This document shows, one piece after another, positions 8,252 to 17,577 of a stretch of 64,000 nt of DNA. The stretch is from Isachenkonia alkalipeptolytica (GTDB lineage: Bacteria > Bacillota > Clostridia > Peptostreptococcales > T1SED10-28). Both the position numbers and the translations under genes were made by a program. The notes below the pieces were generated by a model. The model was not told where the DNA came from. It did no database searches and was given only the letters and a program-made list of their open reading frames with translations. The DNA is taken from the NCBI RefSeq assembly GCF_009910325.1, contig NZ_SUMG01000003.1:1-64000 (forward strand). Direction: 5' to 3'. The stretch's first letter is position 1; each line of letters opens with the position of its first letter.

Positions 8252-10324
8252 TTGGCAAAATCCCTAGTAATAGTGGAGTCACCGGCCAAGGCAAAAACGA
8301 TAAAAAAATTTTTAGGAAGAAACTATACCATCGAGGCTTCAGTGGGTCATGTGATTGATCTTCCCAAAAGCAAACTCGGGGTAAATATAGAAGAGGACTT
8401 TGAACCGGAATACATTACCATCCGGGGAAAGGGTCCGGTGTTAAAGGAACTGAGAAAACAGGCAAAGAAAGCCTCAAAGGTCTTTCTCGCCACTGACCCG
8501 GATAGGGAAGGAGAGGCGATCTCCTGGCACTTAGCCCGGGCCCTCTCCAGGGAACAGAGCAACATTAAACGAATTGAATTCAACGAAATCACAAAAACCG
8601 CCGTAAAAAAGGCGATCAAGGAACCCCGGGAAATCGATGAGAACCTGGTCAATGCCCAACAGGCAAGGCGGGTCTTAGACCGGCTGGTGGGGTATAAAAT
8701 CAGTCCTCTTTTATGGCAGAAGATTCGTAAAGGCCTCAGTGCCGGACGGGTACAATCCGTTGCGTCAAAAATGATCAAGGAACGGGAAGAGGAAATCAAA
8801 GCCTTTACCCCGGAAGAGTACTGGTCCATTGAAGGGGAATTTCAAAATAAGGATAAGAAAAAATTCCCGGCGAAATATGTCAAGGACCCGGAAGGAAATA
8901 AAGAATTAAAAAATGAAGCGTCGGTTACTAAAGTGCTGAAGGTTTTGGAAAAGGAGGACTTTTTAGTAAAAAGCGTAAAGAAGGGGCAAAAGCGAAGAAG
9001 TCCTCAAAAACCCTTTACCACCAGTTCTTTGCAGCAGGAAGCCTCCAACAAGATGGGCTTTTCCACGAAAAAAACCATGTCTCTGGCCCAGCAGCTTTAT
9101 GAAGGAATTGACGTAAAGGGTCACGGCACCGTGGGACTGGTAACCTATATCCGTACGGATTCCACCCGGATTTCCCCGGAAGCCCAGGAAAATATTAAAA
9201 ACTTTGTTCAGCAGGAATATGGAGAAAAATATCTGGAAAAAGGAAAGGCCAAGGATGCACCCCAGAAAAAAGGGGCTCAGGATGCCCATGAAGCCATTCG
9301 GCCCACGGATATCACCTTAACCCCGAGCACGGTAAAGCCCTCCCTGAAGCGGGATCAGTTCCGACTGTATAAAATGATTTGGGAGCGGGCGGTGGCAAGC
9401 TTAATGGCCAAGGCCGTATTTGATACCATCGCCGTGGAACTGGAGGCCAAGGGCTACATTTTCAAGGGTAGCGGCTCGATTCTGAACTTTGACGGTTTTA
9501 TGAAGGTGTATTCCTTTTCCAGCACCTCCGAGGATACCTTCCTTCCCATTCTGGAAGAGGGGGAAACCGTGAAACTCCTGGAGCTGGATCCCAAGCAGCA
9601 CTTCACCCAGCCGCCCCCGAGATATACGGAGGCCACTTTGGTAAAAACCATGGAGGAGTTGGGGATCGGACGACCCAGTACCTATTCCCCGACCATTTCC
9701 ACCATCCTTGCCAGAGGTTACGTGGATAAGGACGGAAGGTACTTAGTTCCTACGGAACTGGGAGTGTTGGTAACAGAAACCCTGGATGAGTTTTTCTCCG
9801 ACATCATTGATGTCAACTTTACGGCAGATATGGAACAGAAGCTGGATAAAGTGGAAGAAGGAGATGTTGAATGGAAATCCATCATTAAAGATTTCTACGA
9901 ATCCTTCGAAAAGATGATGAAGGATGCGGAAGAACATATGAAAGAGATTGAAGTGGTGGAAAAAAGCGGGGAGGTCTGCGAAAAATGCGGGGGAGAAATG
10001 CTGATAAAATACGGACGCTACGGTAAGTTCTTAGCCTGTGAAAATTACCCCGATTGCAAAAACACCAAGCCCATTGTAGATAAAATCGGGGTAACCTGTC
10101 CAAAATGTAAAGAGGGAGATGTGATCAAACGTAAGTCGAAAAAAGGAAGACTCTTTTACGGCTGTGATCAATATCCTAACTGCGATTTTATCTCCTGGAA
10201 CCCCCCGGCGAAGGATCCCTGTCCCAAATGCGGTGAAATCATGGTGTATAAAAAAACGAAGAAGGAAGAACGGATTGAGTGCACCAACAAAGAGTGTAAG
10301 CATAAAATTGTAACCTCGGAGTAA
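8252..10324 (+). CDS. topA: DNA topoisomerase I
   Basis: A type IA topoisomerase of 690 residues that relaxes negative supercoils. The TOPRIM domain is at the N-terminus (AKSLVIVESPAKAKTI, then DPDREGEAISWHLA), and the active-site tyrosine is Y299 in YIRTDSTRIS. Three C-terminal four-cysteine zinc ribbons follow (CEKCGGEM..., CPKCKEGD..., CPKCGEIM...). The start is set at TTG 8252, behind GGAGGTG, which gives the standard MAKSLVIVESPAKAK N-terminus. An upstream in-frame ATG at 8216 lacks a ribosome binding site. It lies between dprA and codY; trmFO, xerC and hslVU, which separate these in Bacillus, are absent. Confidence 0.96.
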   Translation: MAKSLVIVESPAKAKTIKKFLGRNYTIEASVGHVIDLPKSKLGVNIEEDFEPEYITIRGKGPVLKELRKQAKKASKVFLATDPDREGEAISWHLARALSREQSNIKRIEFNEITKTAVKKAIKEPREIDENLVNAQQARRVLDRLVGYKISPLLWQKIRKGLSAGRVQSVASKMIKEREEEIKAFTPEEYWSIEGEFQNKDKKKFPAKYVKDPEGNKELKNEASVTKVLKVLEKEDFLVKSVKKGQKRRSPQKPFTTSSLQQEASNKMGFSTKKTMSLAQQLYEGIDVKGHGTVGLVTYIRTDSTRISPEAQENIKNFVQQEYGEKYLEKGKAKDAPQKKGAQDAHEAIRPTDITLTPSTVKPSLKRDQFRLYKMIWERAVASLMAKAVFDTIAVELEAKGYIFKGSGSILNFDGFMKVYSFSSTSEDTFLPILEEGETVKLLELDPKQHFTQPPPRYTEATLVKTMEELGIGRPSTYSPTISTILARGYVDKDGRYLVPTELGVLVTETLDEFFSDIIDVNFTADMEQKLDKVEEGDVEWKSIIKDFYESFEKMMKDAEEHMKEIEVVEKSGEVCEKCGGEMLIKYGRYGKFLACENYPDCKNTKPIVDKIGVTCPKCKEGDVIKRKSKKGRLFYGCDQYPNCDFISWNPPAKDPCPKCGEIMVYKKTKKEERIECTNKECKHKIVTSE

Positions 10325-10351
10325 ACAATTCAAAATATTTTCAAATAGATA

Positions 10352-10380
10352 TTGTAAATCCTATTAAGTTGTGGTAATAT
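10352..10380 (+). promoter_or_regulatory. Sigma-A promoter of codY
   Basis: TTGTAA at 10352-10357, a 17-nt spacer and TAATAT at 10375-10380. Shortly downstream GTGCAT and ATGCAC form a 6-bp inverted repeat around a 9-nt centre. The leader to codY is about 135 nt. Confidence 0.65.
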
Positions 10381-10522
10381 GCAACCATAGTGCATATTTC
10401 CATAATGCACATTTAGGGATAGAATTAATGACTGATGATTTTGAATTTTTTGTACTTAATACAAGAAAAACCAAAAAAAACCATAAGAATATCCCCAAAT
10501 ATAGAATAGAGGAGGAAAATAC

Positions 10523-11305
10523 ATGTCAAGTTCATTATTAGCAAAAACCCGGCGGGTCAATAAAATCTTGCAGCAATCCGGAGAGCAAGCGGTATCCTTT
10601 AACGAATTAAGCAGAATTTTAAGCGAGGTGCTGGAGGCCAATGTATATGTGGCAAGTTCCAAGGGAAAGGTGTTAGGGGTAAGCTTAACGGACTCTTCCG
10701 ATTGCCCGATCATTACCGATGAGAAGACGGGACAAAAAAGATTTCCCGAGGAGTATAATGCTCAGCTTCTGAAAATTCAGGAAACCAAGCATAACATCAC
10801 CAAGGATGAGTTATTGGAAATCTTTAAGTACGACGTACAAAGTTATAACAAATTGGTAACCATTGTGCCGATCAATGGCAGCGGACAGCGAATCGGAACC
10901 TTGGTACTGGCGAAACTGGAAGACGAGTTTGAAGATGAAGACCTGGTAATGGCAGAGTACAGTGCCACCGTAGTGGGACTGGAAATTCTACGGGCAAAAA
11001 CCGAAGAAATTGAAGATGAAGCCCGGAAAAAAGCAGTGGTACAAATGGCCGTGGGAACCCTTTCCTATTCGGAATTGGAAGCCGTGGAGCATATTTTCAA
11101 TGAACTGGACGGAAAAGAAGGTCTCCTGGTAGCCAGTAAAATTGCGGACCGTGTAGGCATTACCCGTTCTGTAATCGTAAATGCCCTTCGAAAGTTTGAA
11201 AGCGCCGGAGTGATTGAGTCCCGTTCTTTAGGAATGAAAGGAACCCATATCAAGATCTTAAATGACTGGCTGTTGGATGAGCTTCGAAACATTCGCAACA
11301 AGTAA
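10523..11305 (+). CDS. codY: Global regulator CodY
   Basis: This 260-residue repressor senses GTP and branched-chain amino acids and controls stationary-phase, transport and often motility genes. The N-terminal GAF domain starts [19 protein letters not shown]. The C-terminal winged helix-turn-helix reads [20 protein letters not shown], followed by the family ending [13 protein letters not shown]. Length matches the family. AGAGGAGG gives the start. It stands directly before the flagellar operon, as in Bacillus subtilis, but a strong terminator separates the two. Confidence 0.97.
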   Translation: MSSSLLAKTRRVNKILQQSGEQAVSFNELSRILSEVLEANVYVASSKGKVLGVSLTDSSDCPIITDEKTGQKRFPEEYNAQLLKIQETKHNITKDELLEIFKYDVQSYNKLVTIVPINGSGQRIGTLVLAKLEDEFEDEDLVMAEYSATVVGLEILRAKTEEIEDEARKKAVVQMAVGTLSYSELEAVEHIFNELDGKEGLLVASKIADRVGITRSVIVNALRKFESAGVIESRSLGMKGTHIKILNDWLLDELRNIRNK

Positions 11306-11355
11306 ATAATGGAAAGCAAAGTCTTAAACAATCAGAGGTTATTCAAATGAAGTTT

Positions 11356-11405
11356 ACAGAATGGTAGTTTGCTGCCATTCTGTTTTTTTATTTTATTTTT
11401 TTTTG
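11356..11405 (+). terminator. Intrinsic terminator after codY
   Basis: A 9-bp perfect stem (ACAGAATGG at 11356-11364 and CCATTCTGT at 11375-11383) is followed by an unusually long T-rich run. Confidence 0.92.
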
Positions 11406-11695
11406 TATTACCGTTCTGTTTATGATATTGAGGCGGAAAAGACCATGGTGCTAAAGGGTGGTCCGGTATAGGAAAGGGGTACTGAATCGAAGATTTGTCG
11501 GAAAAACACGAAAAAACTCGTTTTTTCCTGGAAAAACAGAAGGATTTGAGATACAATAACAATAGCTTTTCCCCATTAAATATAGGCCATAAAGACTAGT
11601 AACTATTACTAGGAATTGTGATAGAATGTTAAAATGAGATTTAATTGATAATTAAAAGCAATATTTACATAATACGAAGGAAAGGGGCAATTTCG
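11406..11695 (+). promoter_or_regulatory. Control region of the fla/che superoperon
   Basis: About 290 nt without a gene. It holds a GGAAAAA/TTTTTCC hairpin around 11500-11527 and a perfect palindrome, CTAGTAA-CTA-TTACTAG, at 11596-11612. A possible promoter overlaps it: TTACTA at 11606-11611 with TTAAAA at 11629-11634, 17 nt apart. No sigma-D promoter (TAAA, 15 nt, GCCGATAT) was recognised. The true promoter cannot be fixed by eye. Confidence 0.45.
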
Positions 11696-12091
11696 GTGTA
11701 CAAAAATATAAATCTTTACACCCGGGCCTTAAATGCGTCCTGGAAGCGAAATGAAGTGCTGGCAAACAACATTGCCAACGTAAACACCCCGGGTTACAAA
11801 CGCTCCGATGTAAAATTTCAGGAAAAACTTAAGGAAAGTTTGCAGGAAACCACGGTACAAGGGGCAAAGACCCATGAAAGCCACCTGGATATCGGGGGCA
11901 AAGACTTATCGAATATTACCCATGAAGTCACCACTTCAGAGGGCTACAGTACCAGAAGAGATGAAAACAACGTGGATGTGGATGTGGAGATGGGCGAGGT
12001 AACGAAAAATAATATTTACTACGAGGCCGTATCCCGTCAGATGAGCAGCAAATTTAACAGGCTGAGAAGCTCTATTACAGGAGGTAGATAA
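11696..12091 (+). CDS. flgB: Flagellar proximal rod protein FlgB
   Basis: This 131-residue protein forms part of the proximal rod. The rod/hook signature is VLANNIANVNTPGYKRSDVKF near residue 20, and the C-terminus ends in the expected helical stretch that packs in the rod. The start is GTG 11696, behind AAGGAAAGGGG; an upstream ATG at 11645 would add 17 unusual residues and lacks a good ribosome binding site. It is the first gene of the fla/che superoperon, and flgC follows after two bases. Confidence 0.95.
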   Translation: MYKNINLYTRALNASWKRNEVLANNIANVNTPGYKRSDVKFQEKLKESLQETTVQGAKTHESHLDIGGKDLSNITHEVTTSEGYSTRRDENNVDVDVEMGEVTKNNIYYEAVSRQMSSKFNRLRSSITGGR

Positions 12092-12093
12092 GA

Positions 12094-12522
12094 ATGTTTA
12101 ATGCAATTGATGTCAGTGCGTCAGGGCTTACGGCGGAACGCCTTCGAATGGATGTTATTTCGAAAAACATCGCCAATGCCAACACCACAAGGACCGTAAA
12201 CGGAACCCCTTATCGAAGACAGGTGGTAAACTTCGAAACCCAAGGCGAAGGCCGGAGCTTTCAAAACCATTTGAATGATCAGATGGAAAAGTTCTCCGGA
12301 GTGGAGGTTACCGGGATCAAAGAGGACCAATCTCCCTTTAAGAATGAGTATGAACCGGGACACCCCGATGCCAATGAAGAGGGATATGTATTAAAACCCA
12401 ATGTGGACATCGTTACGGAAATGGCGAACATGATCTCGGCAACAAGGGCCTATGAAGCCAATGTCACGTCCATTGATGCAGCGAAAAACATGGCCCAGCG
12501 GGCACTGGAAATCGGAAGATAA
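12094..12522 (+). CDS. flgC: Flagellar proximal rod protein FlgC
   Basis: A 142-residue rod protein with the N-terminal motif SASGLTAERLRMDVISKNIA and NANTTRTVNGTPYRR. The C-terminal helix (NMISATRAYEANVTSIDAAK) is typical of FlgC. It is exported by the flagellar type III system and polymerises on the MS ring with FlgB and FliE. AGGAGGTAG overlaps the end of flgB, so translation is probably coupled. Confidence 0.96.
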   Translation: MFNAIDVSASGLTAERLRMDVISKNIANANTTRTVNGTPYRRQVVNFETQGEGRSFQNHLNDQMEKFSGVEVTGIKEDQSPFKNEYEPGHPDANEEGYVLKPNVDIVTEMANMISATRAYEANVTSIDAAKNMAQRALEIGR

Positions 12523-12540
12523 AAAAGGGAGGGTAAAACC

Positions 12541-12846
12541 ATGGAAGTACAGGGATTACAACAAATCAACCCCGGACTGGATGAAGGACAGGGACGCTTA
12601 CATAATGATATTGCCCCCTCGAAGGGGCCTTCCTTTATGGACTATATGAATCATGCCGTGGATCAGGCCAATCAGCTGGACCTGGAGGCGGAAGATCTGT
12701 CAATGCAACTTGCCGCGGGAGAACTGGACAACACCCATGAAGCGGTAATCGCCGCTCAAAAAGCAGAAACTTCCTTGCAGTTTATTACGGAAATACGAAA
12801 TAAGGTACTGGATGCCTACAATGAAGTTATGCGAATGCAAATATAG
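12541..12846 (+). CDS. fliE: Flagellar hook-basal body protein FliE
   Basis: 101 residues, normal for FliE, which joins the MS ring to the rod and is an early export substrate. The C-terminal half holds the family pattern: FMDYMNHAVDQANQLDLEAE, then TSLQFITEIRNKVLDAYNEV and MRMQI at the end. GGGAGGG lies upstream of the ATG. It keeps the flgB-flgC-fliE-fliF order found across Firmicutes. Confidence 0.95.
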   Translation: MEVQGLQQINPGLDEGQGRLHNDIAPSKGPSFMDYMNHAVDQANQLDLEAEDLSMQLAAGELDNTHEAVIAAQKAETSLQFITEIRNKVLDAYNEVMRMQI

Positions 12847-12874
12847 GGTATTTTGACGGAAAAGAGGTGTGACA

Positions 12875-14419
12875 ATGTTCGAGTCCTTGCAAAAAATCAG
12901 AAATCAAAGCAATGAATATTTTCAAAAACTTGATAAGAAACAAAAAATCCAAATAGGAGTGGGAACGGGAATCACACTGGTGATGTTAACCGTTTTAATA
13001 CTCTTTTTTTTCAGAACGGATTACGTACCGCTGTACAGCAATTTAGAGGCGCGACAATCCGGGGAAATCATGGAGACTTTGAGAGCCAGTAATATCGACG
13101 CAAAGTACGGCCGGACCAGCAGCGAAATTTTAGTGGATGAGGAGGATCTTCACGATGCGGAGGTGATCATCGCCACTGAGGGGCTGCCGAAAACCACCAG
13201 CGCCTACGACGAGCTCTTTGGAAGCTCCTTTATGATGACCAGTGAAGACCGGAAAAAACAGTACCAGATCAGTCTGCAAAACCATTTAGCACAAACCATT
13301 TCCCGTCTGGACGGAGTTCGAGGTGCGGATGTGAACATAAGCTTACCGGAACGTACGGGATACGTGTTTGCTGAAAGAGAGGAAACGGCAAAGGCAACGG
13401 TATCTTTACATAGCTTAGATCGTAGTTTAGAGCAGCAAAGTGTAGACGGAATTGCGGTGCTGGTATCCAACGCCGTGGAAGGATTAGACCCAAAAAGCGT
13501 ATCGATTCACGGACCCGACGGAAGGGTTCTGAATACATCGAATCAGGGAGAAGAACATTACTCCATGGGAGATCAACAGGAGCTCCAACGGATGGTACAG
13601 CAGGACCTGGAAAACAGTATTCGGGAATTTTTAGGAACGGTGTACGGGCCGGAGAATTTATCGATTATTACCAGCGTCCAACTGAATTTTGACAGCCGGG
13701 TACGGGAAGAAGTGCGTTTTGAACCCCCCATCGAAGGAGAAACCGAAGGGATCCCCCGCAGTCTTCAGGAGTTTGAAAAGAACTCTTATGACGAGATGGT
13801 AGGCGGCGTTCCCGGCACCGATGAAAATATTGAAGCCCCTCAATACGTTGAAGGGGAAGAGGGGGCCTCCCGGTATGAGGAAGCCAGTCAAACGATTAAT
13901 TATGAGATCAATGAAATCAACGAACGGATTGTGGGAGCCCAAGGACAGGTAGAAGACATCAGTGTGGCGGTTTATGTGAACTCCGGGGCCTTAGCCGACG
14001 GAGAGCTCTCCGAGGAAGAGCGCTTGGAACTGGAAGACTTGATTTCCGCCGCCGCCGGTCTGCAAACCGAGGTTGTGGAAGTTGCGGTTCGAGATTTTGT
14101 GGGAGTGGAAGGAATCGAGACCACCCCGCCGGATGAGCGGCCCTGGTGGCAAAATCCAACGATTCTTATAGGATTTATCGGCTTATTGATTCTAGGAGTG
14201 ATTATCGGTCTTCTCCTGAGCCGTAAACGACGAAAAGAGGAGCAGGAGATTGAAGAGAACCTTGCCCAGCAGGACCAGGTTTCCCAAAAGGAAAGCTCCA
14301 TGAACGATATCGACCTGGACATGCAGGGCTCGGAAGTCAAACAGCAAGTTGAAAAACTGGTAGACAAAAAACCCGATGCCGTGGCACAACTCCTGCGGAA
14401 TTGGATCAGCGAAGAGTAG
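12875..14419 (+). CDS. fliF: Flagellar MS-ring protein FliF
   Basis: A membrane protein of 514 residues that forms the MS ring in the cytoplasmic membrane. A transmembrane segment lies at residues about 26-47 (GTGITLVMLTVLILFFF), then YscJ-like ring-building domains, a long acidic linker, and a second membrane segment near residue 430 (ILIGFIGLLILGVIIGLLL). A cytoplasmic tail binds FliG. ATG 12875 is chosen over GTG 12869, since AGAGGTG is then correctly placed. fliG follows, its start lying just after the stop. Confidence 0.96.
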   Translation: MFESLQKIRNQSNEYFQKLDKKQKIQIGVGTGITLVMLTVLILFFFRTDYVPLYSNLEARQSGEIMETLRASNIDAKYGRTSSEILVDEEDLHDAEVIIATEGLPKTTSAYDELFGSSFMMTSEDRKKQYQISLQNHLAQTISRLDGVRGADVNISLPERTGYVFAEREETAKATVSLHSLDRSLEQQSVDGIAVLVSNAVEGLDPKSVSIHGPDGRVLNTSNQGEEHYSMGDQQELQRMVQQDLENSIREFLGTVYGPENLSIITSVQLNFDSRVREEVRFEPPIEGETEGIPRSLQEFEKNSYDEMVGGVPGTDENIEAPQYVEGEEGASRYEEASQTINYEINEINERIVGAQGQVEDISVAVYVNSGALADGELSEEERLELEDLISAAAGLQTEVVEVAVRDFVGVEGIETTPPDERPWWQNPTILIGFIGLLILGVIIGLLLSRKRRKEEQEIEENLAQQDQVSQKESSMNDIDLDMQGSEVKQQVEKLVDKKPDAVAQLLRNWISEE

Positions 14420-14429
14420 AGGTGAAATT

Positions 14430-15446
14430 ATGGCAAGCAGAGGCAAAGGAAGCATCAGTGGAAAAGAGAAGGCCGCAGTGCTGTTAATCAGTCTGGGACC
14501 GGAATACTCCGCAGAAATATTTAAGCATCTCACCGATGAGGAAATTGAAGAACTTACCCTAAATATTGCCAATATGAACAAGGTGGATCCTGCAAAGAAA
14601 GAGGAGATTTTAGATGAGTTTTATCAAATTTGCGTGGCCCAGGAATATATTTCCGAGGGAGGCATCAATTATGCCAAAGATGTATTGGAAAAAGCCCTAG
14701 GCTCCCAAAAGGCCATGGATATTATCGGAAAGCTCACCGCCTCCCTCCAGGTAAAACCCTTCGATTTTGCCCGGAAGGCGGAACCCAGTCAGCTCCTTAA
14801 TTTCATTCAAAATGAGCATCCCCAGACCATCGCTCTGATTTTATCCTATTTATCCTCGGAGCAGTCGGGACAAATCCTTTCCGCTCTGCCCCAGGGAAAG
14901 CAATCGGAGGTGGCCCAGCGAATTGCCACCATGGACCGAACCTCTCCGGAGATTATCCGGGAAGTGGAAGGGGTCTTAGAGGGAAAACTTTCCTCTTTGG
15001 TAAGTCAGGACTACACCACCGCCGGAGGCATCGAATCCATTGTGGATATTCTAAACTCCGTGGATCGGGGTACGGAAAAGAACATTATGGATACCCTGGA
15101 AATCGAAGATGCGGAACTGGCCGAGGAAATCAGAAAGCGTATGTTTGTATTTGAAGACATTATCAACCTGGACAGTACATCGATTCAACGATTTATCCGG
15201 GAAATTGATAACAATGAGTTGGCCATAGCCTTAAAAGGCGCCACCGACGAAGTAGCAGAAGTGATCTACGGCAACATGTCGAAACGTATGGCGGAAATGA
15301 TCAAAGAGGATATGGAGTTTATGGGTCCTGTACGTCTACGGGATGTGGAAGAGGCCCAGCAAAAAATTGTGAATATTATCCGAAAACTGGAGGAAGCCGG
15401 GGAGATTATTATCGCCCGTGGTGGAGGAGATGAAATCATTGTATAA
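14430..15446 (+). CDS. fliG: Flagellar motor switch protein FliG
   Basis: 338 residues, the usual FliG length. FliG sits on the MS ring, and its C-terminal domain contacts the stator to produce torque. Visible family segments are KAAVLLISLGPEYSAEIFKH at the start, NEHPQTIALILSYL in the middle and the charged torque region near MSKRMAEMIKEDMEFMGPVR. ATG 14430 follows AGAGGTG. A longer reading from 14376 would extend back into fliF and add unrelated residues. It overlaps the start of fliH. Confidence 0.97.
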   Translation: MASRGKGSISGKEKAAVLLISLGPEYSAEIFKHLTDEEIEELTLNIANMNKVDPAKKEEILDEFYQICVAQEYISEGGINYAKDVLEKALGSQKAMDIIGKLTASLQVKPFDFARKAEPSQLLNFIQNEHPQTIALILSYLSSEQSGQILSALPQGKQSEVAQRIATMDRTSPEIIREVEGVLEGKLSSLVSQDYTTAGGIESIVDILNSVDRGTEKNIMDTLEIEDAELAEEIRKRMFVFEDIINLDSTSIQRFIREIDNNELAIALKGATDEVAEVIYGNMSKRMAEMIKEDMEFMGPVRLRDVEEAQQKIVNIIRKLEEAGEIIIARGGGDEIIV

Positions 15447-16236
15447 AGTCTATAAATCCACATACGTTGATCTCGGGGAGAAAAAGAAACTGACCTTTAT
15501 TGAAAAAGACTTTAAGAATGCCCGAGAAAAACCCGATAATAGTCAAAAGGAAGAAGAAAAAAGTCCCCAAGAGGAAAAATCCTCCCCCCGGGACATCGAG
15601 AAGGACATTGAAGAAAAGCTAAAGGCTGCCGAGGAAAAGAGCCGAAGCATGGTTGAACAGGCGGAGGAAGAAGCGAAAAAGATCCGGGAGGAAGGGGAAA
15701 GTAAAAAGGAGGAAATCCTTAAAGAGGCGGAAAACCGGGGTTTTGAAAAAGGCTATCAGGAAGGCTTTCAAGCCGGGGAAGTCAAGGGCTATGAAGAGGA
15801 AAAAACCTACATTCAAGAGGCCAAGGACTTAAAGCAGCAGGCCTATCAGGAACGGGAGGACCTGGCCCGGGAGCTGGAGGAATCCCTGATTGATCTCAGC
15901 ATCAAAGCCATTGAAAAGGTCATCGAGAAGGAACTGGAAAAAGATCACGAGCTGCTCTTGAAATTGATCGAAAACGGTTTGAAAAAATCCACCTACACGG
16001 AAACCTTAATCATTCGGGTAGCCCAGGGGGATTACGATCTTCTGGATGTGAACAAGAACAAAATCTATATGATGACCGAGGGGATCGATGATATTAAGAT
16101 CAAGGTGGACCACTCCTTTGAGAAAAATGAAATCATCATCGAAACCCAATCGGGAATCATCAATGCGGGACTGAAAACCCAAATCGAACAAATCCATAAG
16201 GCTTTTACGGATTTACTGCAAAGCGAGGGTGCCTGA
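15430..16236 (+). CDS. fliH: Flagellar export ATPase regulator FliH
   Basis: About 268 residues. It begins with a short basic segment (KVYKSTYVDLGEKKK), then a long, highly charged glutamate- and lysine-rich coiled coil, and ends in a globular domain that resembles the V-type ATPase E/peripheral stalk subunit. FliH holds the FliI ATPase at the export gate. The start is uncertain: ATG 15430, GTG 15418 and TTG 15439 are all in frame near GGAGGAG, and each overlaps fliG. Identity rests on position between fliG and fliI and on this composition. Confidence 0.88.
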   Translation: MKSLYKVYKSTYVDLGEKKKLTFIEKDFKNAREKPDNSQKEEEKSPQEEKSSPRDIEKDIEEKLKAAEEKSRSMVEQAEEEAKKIREEGESKKEEILKEAENRGFEKGYQEGFQAGEVKGYEEEKTYIQEAKDLKQQAYQEREDLARELEESLIDLSIKAIEKVIEKELEKDHELLLKLIENGLKKSTYTETLIIRVAQGDYDLLDVNKNKIYMMTEGIDDIKIKVDHSFEKNEIIIETQSGIINAGLKTQIEQIHKAFTDLLQSEGA

Positions 16237-16238
16237 TT

Positions 16239-17549
16239 ATGAAGATTTCCCTGGATAAATACTATAAACGCTTAGAGGAAGTGGAACTGGCCCGGCAGTT
16301 AGGGACGGTATCCCAGATTATCGGACTGACCATCGAGTCCAACGGACCGGCGGTGAAAATCGGCGAGGTCTGCAACATCTATCCCCTTCGGGGAACCAAG
16401 GCGGTAAAAGCGGAAGCCGTAGGCTTTAAAGGCCAAAAGGTTTTGTTGATGCCCCTGGGAGAGATGGAGGGCATCGGCCCGGGGAGCAAGGTGGAAGCCC
16501 TGGGGGCCCCGCTGAATGTAGGGGTGAGCAATGATTTACTGGGCCGGGTCTTGGACGGCTTAGGCCAGCCCATCGACGGGAAGGGGCCCATATCCACGGA
16601 AAAGACCTACTCCGTTACGGCGGCGCCGCCGAATCCCTTAACCCGAAAGAAAATCACCGAGCCTTTGGCCCTGGGGGTCCGCTCCATTGACTCCCTTCTT
16701 ACCGTGGGAAATGGTCAGCGGATCGGAATTTTCGCCGGAAGCGGGGTGGGTAAGAGTACCCTGTTGGGTATGATTGCCCGGAACACCCAGGCGGATGTGA
16801 ATGTGATCGGACTCATCGGGGAGCGGGGCCGGGAGGTAAAGGAGTTTATCGAGAATGACCTTCAAAAGGAGGGCTTAGAACGATCCGTGGTGGTGGTAGC
16901 AACCTCCGATCAGCCGGCATTGATCCGGATGAAAGGCGCTCTGCTTGCCACCTCCATCGCCGAGTATTTTCGTAACCGGGGAAAAAATGTGATGCTTCTG
17001 ATGGATTCCATCACCCGTTTTTCCATGGCTCAACGAGAAGTGGGACTGGCCATTGGAGAACCTCCCGTCACCAAAGGGTATACTCCGTCGGTATTTGCCA
17101 CCCTGCCCAAGCTTTTAGAGCGCTCGGGGACTTCGGATAAAGGCTCCATCACCGGACTCTACACCGTACTTGTGGACGGGGACGATATGAACGAGCCCAT
17201 CGCCGATGCGGTTAGGGGAATACTGGACGGCCATGTGGTCCTCTCGAGAAAACTGGCGAATAAAGGACATTATCCCGCTGTGGACGTGCTATCCAGCATC
17301 AGCCGTGTCATGCCCAATGTGGTGGATAAGGATCATATCAAGGCCGCCAATGAAATTAAAGAGGTGTTGGCGAACTACGACGAAAATGAGGATCTGATTA
17401 ATATCGGCGCCTATGCCAAGGGCACCAACCCGAAGATCGATTATGCCATGTCGAAAATCACCAAGGTCAACGACTTTTTAACCCAGGATGTCCATGACCG
17501 TCTGAATTTTCAGGAGGTCATTAACCACTTAAAGACCTTATTACAATAA
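16239..17549 (+). CDS. fliI: Flagellum-specific export ATPase FliI
   Basis: This 436-residue enzyme is the ATPase of the flagellar type III export apparatus, related to the F1 beta subunit. Walker A is GIFAGSGVGKST near residue 165, Walker B is NVMLLMDSITRF, and the export ATPase motif GEPPVTKGYTPSVFA is present. It forms a hexamer under the export gate and works with FliH and FliJ, its flanking genes. Start and length match the family. Confidence 0.97.
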   Translation: MKISLDKYYKRLEEVELARQLGTVSQIIGLTIESNGPAVKIGEVCNIYPLRGTKAVKAEAVGFKGQKVLLMPLGEMEGIGPGSKVEALGAPLNVGVSNDLLGRVLDGLGQPIDGKGPISTEKTYSVTAAPPNPLTRKKITEPLALGVRSIDSLLTVGNGQRIGIFAGSGVGKSTLLGMIARNTQADVNVIGLIGERGREVKEFIENDLQKEGLERSVVVVATSDQPALIRMKGALLATSIAEYFRNRGKNVMLLMDSITRFSMAQREVGLAIGEPPVTKGYTPSVFATLPKLLERSGTSDKGSITGLYTVLVDGDDMNEPIADAVRGILDGHVVLSRKLANKGHYPAVDVLSSISRVMPNVVDKDHIKAANEIKEVLANYDENEDLINIGAYAKGTNPKIDYAMSKITKVNDFLTQDVHDRLNFQEVINHLKTLLQ

Positions 17550-17577
17550 ACAAGCACAATCATAAGGGGGGATATCG

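Noticed and set aside
10388-10522. CodY autoregulation box in the codY leader (near GAATTTTTTGTACTT)
   Set aside because: Five mismatches to the consensus; too weak to report.
11494-11506. Spo0A-like box (TTTGTCGGAA) before the fla/che operon
   Set aside because: One mismatch in a short motif within AT-rich DNA, and not placed on a firm promoter.
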